DNA of 8,139 bases from CAZEFK01 sp964511405 (GTDB taxonomy: Bacteria; Pseudomonadota; Alphaproteobacteria; Elsterales; Elsteraceae), in contig CAZEFK010000275.1 in assembly GCA_964511405.1 (NCBI GenBank), positions 1 through 8,139 on the forward strand, read 5' to 3'. Each line of letters starts with the position of its first letter. Within the stretch, counting starts at the first letter, position 1. The translations under genes were made by a program, and so were the position numbers. Shown here one piece after another: positions 1-6,023 of the stretch. A model generated the notes under the pieces. The model had not been told where the DNA came from. It saw only the letters and a list, made by a program, of their open reading frames with translations, and searched no databases.

Positions 1-1080
1 GCCCGCGCTCTCGGGGCCGGTGCGGATGCGGCCCATGGCGTCGATCCAGGCGATCGAGCCGCCGCCGGCGCCGATCTCGATCATCTCGATCACCGGGATC
101 GAGATCGGCATGCCCGATCCCTTGCAGAACCGGTAGGTCCGGGCGACCTCGAAGGTCCGGGCCGTGCGCGGCCGATAGTCCTCGATCAGGCAGATCTTCG
201 CGGTGGTGCCGCCCATGTCGTAGGAGACGACATGGTCCAGGCCGAACGCCTGGGCAATGTCGGCCGCGAAGATCGCGCCGCCGGCCGGGCCGGATTCGAC
301 CAGGCGGACCGGGAATTCGGCCGCGGTCTCGACCGCGACCAGCCCGCCGCCGGAGTGGATCATGAACACCGGGCAGCGGGCGCCCAGCGCCGCCAGGCGC
401 TGCTGCAGGCGCGCCAGATAGTCGGCCATCTGAGGGCGGACATAGGCGTTGGCGCAAACCGTGTTGAACCGCTCGAACTCGCGCATCTGCGGCGAGACGT
501 CCGACGAGATCGAGATCGGCACCGTGACCTTGCGCGCCAGGATCTCTCGCGCGCGCCGCTCGTGGGCCGGGTTCATATAGGAATGGATGAAGCCGATGGC
601 GACGGCGCCGAACCCGTCGGCCGCGATGCGGTCGGCCAGCGCCGCGAGCGCCGCCTCGTCCAGCGGCTGAAGCTCCTGCCCGCGCGCGCCGATGCGGCCG
701 GCGACCGTGAAGCGGTCCTCGCGCGGCACCAGGGGCGTCGGCAGCCGCAGGTTCACGTCGTACTGCTCGAACCGGTTCTCGGTCCGCATCTCGATGACGT
801 CCCGATAGCCCTCGGTCGTCACGAAGGCGGTCCGGGCGCCGCGCCGCTCGATCAGGGCGTTGGTCGCCAGCGTCGTGCCGTGGATCACGAGGTCGAGATC
901 GGACGCGGCGATCCCAGCCGCCTCGGCGACGATCGCCAGGCCGTCGAGGATCGACTGCTCGGGTGCCCCGTAGTTGGTCAGCACCTTGGTCGAGTGCAGG
1001 ATGCCGCGGACATCGAGGACGACGTCGGTGAACGTCCCCCCGATGTCGGCGCCAAGCCTGATCCGCTGACATGCGGTCAT
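1..1080 (-). CDS. Hydantoinase A/oxoprolinase family protein, N-terminal 360 residues (runs off window)
   Basis: The minus strand reads open from an ATG at 1080-1078 to the window edge, 360 codons, so the C-terminal half is missing only because the window ends. Near the N-terminus is an ASKHA-type phosphate-binding loop, LGADIGGTFTDVVL, then HGTTLATNALIERRGARTA, and near residue 300 a second loop, YDMGGTTAKICLIED. This is the HyuA/OplaH layout (N-terminal hydant_A_N, then hydantoinase_A core). Family members use ATP to open or carboxylate cyclic amides or related carbonyl substrates, usually with a HyuB partner; the substrate here cannot be read from sequence. The ATG overlaps the stop of the upstream TPP-enzyme gene as ATGA, which indicates translational coupling and one operon. 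Since that upstream gene has lost its 5' part, normal transcription of this gene is doubtful. Family call confident, substrate unknown. Confidence 0.9.
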   Translation of the reverse strand, partial: MTACQRIRLGADIGGTFTDVVLDVRGILHSTKVLTNYGAPEQSILDGLAIVAEAAGIAASDLDLVIHGTTLATNALIERRGARTAFVTTEGYRDVIEMRTENRFEQYDVNLRLPTPLVPREDRFTVAGRIGARGQELQPLDEAALAALADRIAADGFGAVAIGFIHSYMNPAHERRAREILARKVTVPISISSDVSPQMREFERFNTVCANAYVRPQMADYLARLQQRLAALGARCPVFMIHSGGGLVAVETAAEFPVRLVESGPAGGAIFAADIAQAFGLDHVVSYDMGGTTAKICLIEDYRPRTARTFEVARTYRFCKGSGMPISIPVIEMIEIGAGGGSIAWIDAMGRIRTGPESAG

Positions 1081-2120
1081 GGGGTCTCCTGTTCGGCAAG
1101 GGCGGCTTGCCGCATCTGGCTGAGCGTCTGGCGCGGCGTCAGCGCCTCGGGCGAGATGTCGAGGTCGAGGACGGCGCCGGTCGGCGACGCCTGTGCGCGG
1201 GCAAAGGCGGCGGCGAAGTCCTCCGTCCGCTCGACGCGCTCGGCGTGATAGCCGTAGGCGCGCGCGAGCGTCGAGAAGTCGGGGTTCTCCAGCTGGGTTC
1301 CGGACACCCGCGCCGGATAGCGGCGCTCCTGATGGGCGCGGATCGTGCCGTAGATCCCATTGTTGAGGATCAGCACGATGGGCTGGGCGCCGGCCTGCAT
1401 CGCCGTGCCCAGCTCCTGGCAGGTCATCTGGAAGTCGCCGTCGCCGGCGAAGCACACGACCGTCCGGGCCGGGAACGCGATTTTGGCGGCGATCGCCGCC
1501 GGCAAGCCGTACCCCATCGCGCCGGACTGCGGCGCCAGCAGCCGCGCTTGCGGGCCGAAGCGGAAGAACTTGTTGGGCCAGGCGGTGAAGTTGCCGGCGC
1601 CGTTGGTCAGGATCGCGTCGGCGGGCAAGCGGTCGCGCAGCCAAGCGATCACCGCCGCCATGTCCACTGGCGACGGCTGCGGCGGACACTCGAAGCTCGC
1701 GTCGAAGTCGGCGCGCGCCGATCGCCGCCAGGCCGACCAGTCGCCGCGGACCGACGCCAAGGCCTGGACGAACGCGTTCGGCCCCGCATGCACCCCGAGC
1801 GCCGGGATGTAGATCTTCCCGATCTCGCGGTCGGACCCGTGGACATGGATCAGGCTTTGCGCCGGCACGGGAACCGACAGCAGGCTGTAGCCGTCGGTCG
1901 TCATCTCGCCGAAGCGGACATTGATCGCCAGCAGGACATCCGCCTCGCGCACCAGCCGCTTGACGTGCAGCGCCATGCCGACGCCGGCCTCGCCGGCGAA
2001 CACCGGCGAATGGTTGTCGAACTGATCCTGGTACCGGAAGGCCGCGACGACCGGGATGTCCGACGCCTCGGCGAACGCCTGGAGCGCCGCCCGGCCCGCC
2101 GCCGTCGGCGCGACCTCGGT
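1077..2120 (-). pseudogene. 5'-truncated thiamine-diphosphate-dependent enzyme (acetolactate synthase/benzoylformate decarboxylase-like)
   Basis: The frame is open for 347 residues from an in-frame TAG at 2123-2121 to the TGA at 1079-1077. It begins inside the central domain: AGRAALQAFAEASDIPVV is followed by a segment typical of TPP-enzyme middle domains (FRYQDQFDNHSPVFAGEAGVG). The C-terminal TPP domain carries the expected signature GDGDFQMTCQELGTAM followed about 25 residues later by LNNGIYGT. Complete members have about 540-560 residues, so roughly the first 200, including the N-terminal domain with the catalytic glutamate, are absent. No ATG is in frame between 2120 and 2004; the first usable start is GTG at 2003-2001, well inside the middle domain. 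Homology ends abruptly near 2110-2120, where a foreign plus-strand frame starts, so this is a break rather than a point nonsense mutation. Enzyme activity is unlikely. It overlaps the hydantoinase-like gene by ATGA. Confidence 0.85.
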
Positions 2121-2124
2121 CTAC
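2106..2124. other. Inferred recombination or insertion junction
   Basis: To the left the minus strand codes for the middle domain of a TPP enzyme. To the right the plus strand codes for a protein-like frame coupled to a primase. Both genes have their 5' ends here, pointing away from each other, and neither has a convincing start codon or ribosome binding site. The TPP reading frame hits TAG at 2123-2121, and its recognisable sequence fades at about codon 5 after that. The exact base cannot be fixed without an intact relative. No transposon end or obvious target duplication is visible. Confidence 0.6.
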
Positions 2125-2432
2125 CGCCGGATCGGCGTTGGGTCTTGATCGTCGGCGACGATCCACAGCGCGGCGCCAGTCGCGGACCCGAGGCGTTCAA
2201 TGTCGACACGTTCATTCGGTTCGCGCGAATAGCGGACGTCGTGGTGATCGACAGCGCCGGGCCGGATCCTGCGCCCTATGCCTATGCGGGTTTGGCAGCG
2301 ATGCGGGGGCGATCCGTTCTCATGATCGAAACGCAGCTTGCTCACCATGCGGCATGGTTCAAGCTGGCGCGCGAGCACGCGCCGAGGACGACGCTTTTTG
2401 TTGATATCTCCCCGCCCGACGGTGCGGCATGA
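2121..2432 (+). CDS. Hypothetical protein ahead of the primase, probably 5'-truncated
   Basis: From 2121 this frame codes for about 103 residues with ordinary protein character: RRWVLIVGDDPQRGASRGPE, then RFARIADVVVIDSAGPDPAP, YAYAGLAAMRGRSVLMIET and a C-terminal TLFVDISPPDGAA. Alternating hydrophobic strands (VLIVGDD, ADVVVIDSA, RSVLMIET) and an Ala/Gly-rich helix suggest a small Rossmann-like alpha/beta fold. The pattern loosely recalls nucleoside 2-deoxyribosyltransferase-like proteins, but that is weak inference. Its TGA (2430-2432) overlaps the primase ATG (2429) as ATGA, which supports a real gene co-translated with the primase. The start is unresolved: a TTG at 2145 is the only nearby in-frame candidate and has no good ribosome binding site. 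Further upstream the frame is only antisense of the TPP gene. The 5' end was probably lost at the junction. Confidence 0.55.
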   Translation, partial: LPPDRRWVLIVGDDPQRGASRGPEAFNVDTFIRFARIADVVVIDSAGPDPAPYAYAGLAAMRGRSVLMIETQLAHHAAWFKLAREHAPRTTLFVDISPPDGAA

Positions 2433-4957
2433 GCGCGGCGGCGGTATCTCACCCGGTGAACGGCAACGACATCACCGAGCTTCGGCTCGCGTTGCGGCGG
2501 AACGGATACCTCCCGGTGCCCGTGGTGACCGGCCAGAAGTGGCCCGCGTTGAAGGCTTGGCAGCGCGTCTGTTCGGCAGCCGACGACACCGAGGTGCGGC
2601 GCTGGTCGCACGCCCTCCCTGGTTCGCAAAGCACAGGGCTATTGTGCGGCGCTGAGTTGCCTACCGGAGCGTTGGTCGGCGTCGACATCGATGTCCTGGT
2701 GCCCGAGCTAGCCGAAGCGGTCGAAGCGATCGCAGTCCAGATGCTGGGGCCGACGCCACTGCGCCGGGTCGGCCGAGCACCCAAGCTGCTGCTGTGCTAC
2801 CGCACGGGCGAGACGTTCGCGAAGATGCAGACTGCCGAGGTCGCCCTCGGTGAGGGTGGGAAGTGCCGCGTCGAGATCCTGGCGCGCGGGCAGCAATTCG
2901 TCGGCTACGGCACGCATCCGAATACCGGACAGCCATACCGATGGACAGACCATGATCCTGTCACGGTGCCTATTCGGGAGTTGCCGCCGGTCGACCGCGC
3001 CAGCGCCGCGGCGTTCATCGGCGCTGCCGGCAAGCTCATCGAGCAAGGTCACGGCAAGGCCGCAAGCGAGAAGATGACCGACTCCCGCGGAGTCACTAAC
3101 AGGCCGCGACGCGCTCCCCGCGAAACGCCTGGCGTGGCGATAGTCGGCGAGGCGCTGGCCGCCATCCCGAACGACGACATGCCTTATGACGACTGGATCA
3201 ACATCGGCTTTGCGCTTTCCTCATGGGACGCGGGCGATGCCGGCTTGGCGCTGTGGCGCGACTTCTCGGCGCGGTCGGCGAAGAACAACCCTGCCGTGAC
3301 CATCGCGAAGTGGCCGTCGTTCAGCCCCGCCCGAACTCTGACCATCGAATATGTCTTCAGGCTCGCCCGGCACCACGGCTGGCGCGGCGGCCCCCGCCCG
3401 CTTGTGCGGCTGAGCGTTGAGGACTTGCCCGACAACGTCGACCAGGCCGAAGCCGCGCTGCTCACTGCCGAGGTCGGGCTCTATCAGCGTGGTGGCCAAG
3501 TTGTTCGAGCAGTCCGATTGCCGTTGGCAGCGTCGAGCAGCCAATGGCTGAACCCGACCAAGATCGTCGAGGCATCGAGTCATCATGTTGTCGAGGCCAT
3601 GATGCGCGCGGCCGACTTCGAGAAATTCGATGCCCGCTCCGATGGATGGGTGCCCGCAGAGTGCCCGATCAAGGTCGCCGACACATATCTGGCGCGCCGG
3701 AAATGGGCTCTCCCGGTACTAACCGGCGTGGTCAACTGCCCCACCCTCCGGCCGGATGGCACGGTCCTGGACCAACCGGGGTATGACGCGGCGACTGGCT
3801 TCGTCTTTGACCCTCAGGGTGCCGAGTTCCGCCCGATCGACAGCACCCCGACCGCCACACAGGCGCGAGCCGCGCTGGACGCCCTACGCGCGCTGATCTC
3901 GACGTTCCCATTCGTGACCTCGGCTGACCGATCAGTCGCGCTGAGCGCCATCCTTACCGCGGTCGTTCGGCCGGCGCTCGACACGGCACCACTGCATGCC
4001 TTTACCGCCCCCGCTGCCGGTTCTGGAAAATCGTTGCTGGTCGACGTCGCCGGCATGATCGCGGCGGGTCGGCCAGTGCCTGTTATCGCTCAAGGCAAGA
4101 CCGAGGAAGAGATGGAGAAGCGGCTCGGCGCCGCGCTGATGGCCGGCGATGTCATCATCTCCATCGACAACTGCGAGGCGCCCCTCGGCGGCGAGCTGCT
4201 ATGCCAGATGCTGACACAGCGGGCGGTAAAGGTTCGTGTTTTGGGAAAATCCCTGAACTTCGAGGGACCGCCGAATTGCACCATGTTCGCGACTGGGAAC
4301 AACCTGCGCATCGAAGGAGACATGACCCGACGCGCGCTCCTGTGTTCGCTTGACGCCGAGACCGAACGCCCTGAACTCCGGCAGTTCTCCACCGACCCCT
4401 TGGCAACTGCCCGAATGTGGCGCAGCGCGTTGGTCCCTGTGGTGCTGACCATCGTCCGCGCATATGTCGTCGCGGGGTGCCCTGGCGCGCCCCCTCAGCT
4501 AGGCTCGTTCGAGCAATGGTCGCGATGGGTCCGCGGCGCCCTCATCTGGCTAGGGGAGACGGACCCGTGCGCGACGATGGACAGCGTACGCGCCGCCGAC
4601 CCCAGGGCGGAAGCTGCGACGGCCGTTGTCGATCAATGGCGCACCGTATTCGGCGAGCAGCCGAAGGCGGTTAGCGATGTGATCACTGCCGCTACCGATC
4701 TGGCCTTCCGACCGGGCATAACCGTCGGCGCAGCGCAAGGGTTCAAGCATCCGGAACTACGCGAAGCATTGCTGGTCGTCGCGGGCGAAAGCGGGGCCAT
4801 CAACAGCCGGCGCCTTGGTCGGTGGCTTGCGTCGAGCCGCGGTCGGGTCATCAAGGGATTTCGCATTGTCGAAGCTGGCAGCCGTGGGGGCGCCAAGCTT
4901 TGGCGTTTGCAGCCGGCGCCCCGGCCAGCGCATCTTTCCGCAGTGCAGGGGGTTTAG
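2429..4957 (+). CDS. Bifunctional primase-polymerase with C-terminal ATPase/helicase domain
   Basis: An 842-residue replication protein of a mobile element. Residues about 15-190 look like an archaeo-eukaryotic primase (prim-pol) domain: the metal-binding pair is in GVDIDV (D86, D88), a basic strand RRVGRAPKLLLCYR follows, then the third acidic residue in CRVEIL (E149) and the GQQFVGYGTHP segment. Residues about 236-318 match a PriCT-2 type domain (IPNDDMPYDDWINIGFALSS, then WPSF near 295). Residues about 480-660 form a P-loop ATPase: Walker A APAAGSGKS (K534), Walker B DVIISIDNCE (D580), sensor-like FATGNN (620-625) and candidate arginine finger MTRRAL (R634/R635). The usual first glycine of Walker A is a proline (P528). 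The C-terminus (about 690-830) is probably DNA-binding but unassigned. Such proteins prime and unwind DNA in phages, satellites and integrative elements. The start is fixed by the ATGA overlap with the upstream frame. Confidence 0.9.
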   Translation: MSAAAVSHPVNGNDITELRLALRRNGYLPVPVVTGQKWPALKAWQRVCSAADDTEVRRWSHALPGSQSTGLLCGAELPTGALVGVDIDVLVPELAEAVEAIAVQMLGPTPLRRVGRAPKLLLCYRTGETFAKMQTAEVALGEGGKCRVEILARGQQFVGYGTHPNTGQPYRWTDHDPVTVPIRELPPVDRASAAAFIGAAGKLIEQGHGKAASEKMTDSRGVTNRPRRAPRETPGVAIVGEALAAIPNDDMPYDDWINIGFALSSWDAGDAGLALWRDFSARSAKNNPAVTIAKWPSFSPARTLTIEYVFRLARHHGWRGGPRPLVRLSVEDLPDNVDQAEAALLTAEVGLYQRGGQVVRAVRLPLAASSSQWLNPTKIVEASSHHVVEAMMRAADFEKFDARSDGWVPAECPIKVADTYLARRKWALPVLTGVVNCPTLRPDGTVLDQPGYDAATGFVFDPQGAEFRPIDSTPTATQARAALDALRALISTFPFVTSADRSVALSAILTAVVRPALDTAPLHAFTAPAAGSGKSLLVDVAGMIAAGRPVPVIAQGKTEEEMEKRLGAALMAGDVIISIDNCEAPLGGELLCQMLTQRAVKVRVLGKSLNFEGPPNCTMFATGNNLRIEGDMTRRALLCSLDAETERPELRQFSTDPLATARMWRSALVPVVLTIVRAYVVAGCPGAPPQLGSFEQWSRWVRGALIWLGETDPCATMDSVRAADPRAEAATAVVDQWRTVFGEQPKAVSDVITAATDLAFRPGITVGAAQGFKHPELREALLVVAGESGAINSRRLGRWLASSRGRVIKGFRIVEAGSRGGAKLWRLQPAPRPAHLSAVQGV

Positions 4958-5078
4958 TGGGTTTCGGGGGTTTGCTCTACTCTCAACGCGGAAATTGTCA
5001 GAACAGACAAAGAACATACTTGAATGACAGTTATAGACAACAGGCGGGAAGAAACCCCTTAGACCCACTAACCCCTGC
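4945..5078. repeat. Long imperfect inverted repeat bracketing the primase-downstream region
   Basis: The left arm at 4945-4973 (29 bases, G-rich, containing GTGGGTTTCGGGGGTTT) is complementary to the right arm at 5052-5078 (27 bases, containing AAACCCCTTAGACCCAC). Aligned by eye, 24 of 27 positions match with two single-base gaps. The loop is 78 bases. The primase stop codon (TAG, 4955-4957) lies inside the left arm. There is no T-run after the right arm, so it does not look like a simple terminator. It could fold as an extruded hairpin, an initiation site for the adjacent primase, or an RNA structure protecting the transcript end. Function is inference. Confidence 0.75.
4995..5040. promoter_or_regulatory. 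Helically phased GACA/TGTC cluster (possible operator or origin sites)
   Basis: Inside the loop of the inverted repeat is an A/T-richer patch with TTGTCAGAACAGACAA (4995-5010, a 5+6+5 inverted repeat) and TGACAGTTATAGACAA (5025-5040), starting exactly 30 bases apart. The tetramer TGTC starts at 4996 and GACA at 5006, 5026 and 5036, so all lie on the same face of the helix at 10-base steps. This arrangement fits a protein binding cooperatively, such as a replication initiator or repressor. No protein in the window is known to bind it. Confidence 0.4.
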
Positions 5079-5156
5079 GCAGGCGCCAAACTTCAACTGG
5101 CTCCGGGAGGCGATTGATCCAGCGAGACCTTCCGAGCGAGACCAGGCACCCAGCCT

Positions 5157-5206
5157 TTGCTTTCATTCATTCCGAATGGTGTTATATTATATCGCTCAAA
5201 CTGGAG
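5157..5206 (+). promoter_or_regulatory. AT-rich promoter-like leader and ribosome binding site of the HGGxSTG gene
   Basis: In a GC-rich setting, 5178-5193 is conspicuously AT-rich (GTTATATTATATC) and offers -10-like TATATT (5183-5188) or TATTAT (5185-5190). The best -35-like sequences, TTGCTT (5157-5162) and TTCATT (5162-5167), are weak or off the ideal spacing. GGAG at 5203-5206 lies 9 bases before the ATG at 5216 and decides that start over an upstream TTG at 5114, whose extra codons would run through this patch. Confidence 0.35.
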
Positions 5207-5215
5207 CGCCGACCG

Positions 5216-5557
5216 ATGCAGCCTCTGTGCGGAGCAATGAGCAAACGGTACGGCCGCCCGTGTCGACGGAAGGCGAAGCGCGGTCGGACACGCTGCCGCT
5301 TCCATGGCGGCGACTCGACCGGCTGGAAGACCGAGGCCGGCAAAGCGCGCACCGTCGCGGCAATGGTTGCCGGGCGTCGCGCCTGGCTGGCGAAGCTGAA
5401 AGCCGCCGGCCTGCCCTACCCTGCCGGCCGCAAGCCGGGCCGCGCCTGGCTCGGGAGGCGCAAGCTGGCCGAGATTGTAGTTATGGAAGCAGGCGGCCCC
5501 GCCCTCGCCGAACTGGCGGAGTTGCGCCGGCTGCTTCTGGGCAGCGACGAGCTATAG
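5216..5557 (+). CDS. HGGxSTG-motif small basic Cys/His protein, mobile-element associated
   Basis: A 113-residue, strongly basic protein. Its N-terminus holds CGAMSKRYGRPC, RTRC and RFHGGDSTGWKTEAGKAR: cysteines at 5, 16 and 27 and a histidine at 30 (C-x10-C-x10-C-x2-H) could bind one zinc ion, followed directly by the HGGxSTG signature (30-36). Proteins with this signature are widespread in alpha- and betaproteobacterial prophage and island regions; their function is not established. The rest (about 45-113) is rich in Arg, Lys, Ala and Leu and probably helical, with an acidic end. The ATG at 5216 is chosen for its GGAG ribosome binding site, and because the upstream extension has non-coding character. 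It sits 258 bases after the primase and 13 bases before the next gene, with which it is probably co-transcribed. A nucleic-acid-binding role is plausible but inferred. Confidence 0.75.
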   Translation: MQPLCGAMSKRYGRPCRRKAKRGRTRCRFHGGDSTGWKTEAGKARTVAAMVAGRRAWLAKLKAAGLPYPAGRKPGRAWLGRRKLAEIVVMEAGGPALAELAELRRLLLGSDEL

Positions 5558-5570
5558 CCGAGGCCGGACG

Positions 5571-6008
5571 ATGGACCGAAACCGTGCGACGGACATGACG
5601 ATAACCGCAGGTGCAATTGCTGGGATCGAGGAAGCGGAAGGCCCCGAGCCAGCCCAGCCCAGCGGTCAGGCGCCGCCCCCTGCCGTTATCGCACCGGGCA
5701 ACGTGTTGCCCGCGACGCCCGCGGCACCGACGGCGATCGAGGTCGACCCTAAACTCATACCCCAGGTCGAACGGATCACCCGGCGCTCGCTCGACGTGGT
5801 CGAAGCGATCCTGCGCAAGGACCCCAATGCCGTCGACGTCAAGGAACTGTCGATCCTCAAAGACACGGCAATGGGCTGGATCAACACCCGGGTCAAGCTC
5901 AAGGCTGCCGAGATCCAATCGCAGCGCCCGCCTGATCGGCTTGGTGCGCTGCTGATCGAACTTAGGCAACTGGCCGCCGCAGAAGCGCAGGCAACGCCGT
6001 CCGATTGA
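5571..6008 (+). CDS. Hypothetical protein with Pro/Ala-rich N-terminus and helical C-terminal half
   Basis: A 145-residue protein not recognised as a known family. Residues about 23-58 are a low-complexity Pro/Ala/Glu segment (GPEPAQPSGQAPPPAV, then PATPAAPTAIEVDP), likely disordered. Residues about 60-140 look helical and amphipathic: QVERITRRSLDVVEAILRKD, then ELSILKDTAMGWINTRVKLK and LGALLIELRQLAAAE. The ATG at 5571 has GAGG about 8 bases upstream and follows the HGGxSTG gene by 13 bases, so the two probably form one transcript. A second ATG at 5595 lacks a good ribosome binding site. Position and size would allow a phage packaging or adaptor role, but nothing in the sequence demonstrates it. 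It ends 15 bases before the end of the convergent protease gene, with no clear terminator between. Confidence 0.65.
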   Translation: MDRNRATDMTITAGAIAGIEEAEGPEPAQPSGQAPPPAVIAPGNVLPATPAAPTAIEVDPKLIPQVERITRRSLDVVEAILRKDPNAVDVKELSILKDTAMGWINTRVKLKAAEIQSQRPPDRLGALLIELRQLAAAEAQATPSD

Positions 6009-6023
6009 CGACCAACTGCAGAC

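Noticed and set aside
232..1248. Long plus-strand open frame of 338 codons opposite the hydantoinase-like gene
   Set aside because: Its translation is Arg/Ala/Gly-rich without domain character. The opposite strand encodes a clear hydantoinase A N-terminus with conserved motifs, so this is a G+C-driven antisense shadow.
1071..2120. N-terminal part of a 453-codon plus-strand frame that continues into the gene before the primase
   Set aside because: Up to 2120 it is antisense to the TPP enzyme domains and has shadow composition; only the part after about 2121 has protein character.
2109..2124. Possible attachment-site duplication of the tRNA-Ala at the left junction
   Set aside because: Only a 7-base match (CGACCTC) to the tRNA region is seen, which is expected by chance. 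The T-arm and CCA end are not duplicated.
4945..4973. G-quadruplex in the left arm of the inverted repeat
   Set aside because: Only three G-runs of three or more are present, so an intramolecular quadruplex lacks its fourth run.
4822..5598. A 258-codon plus-strand frame overlapping the primase end and the HGGxSTG gene
   Set aside because: It overlaps both real genes in another frame, runs through the inverted repeat and the AT-rich leader, and shows no domain.
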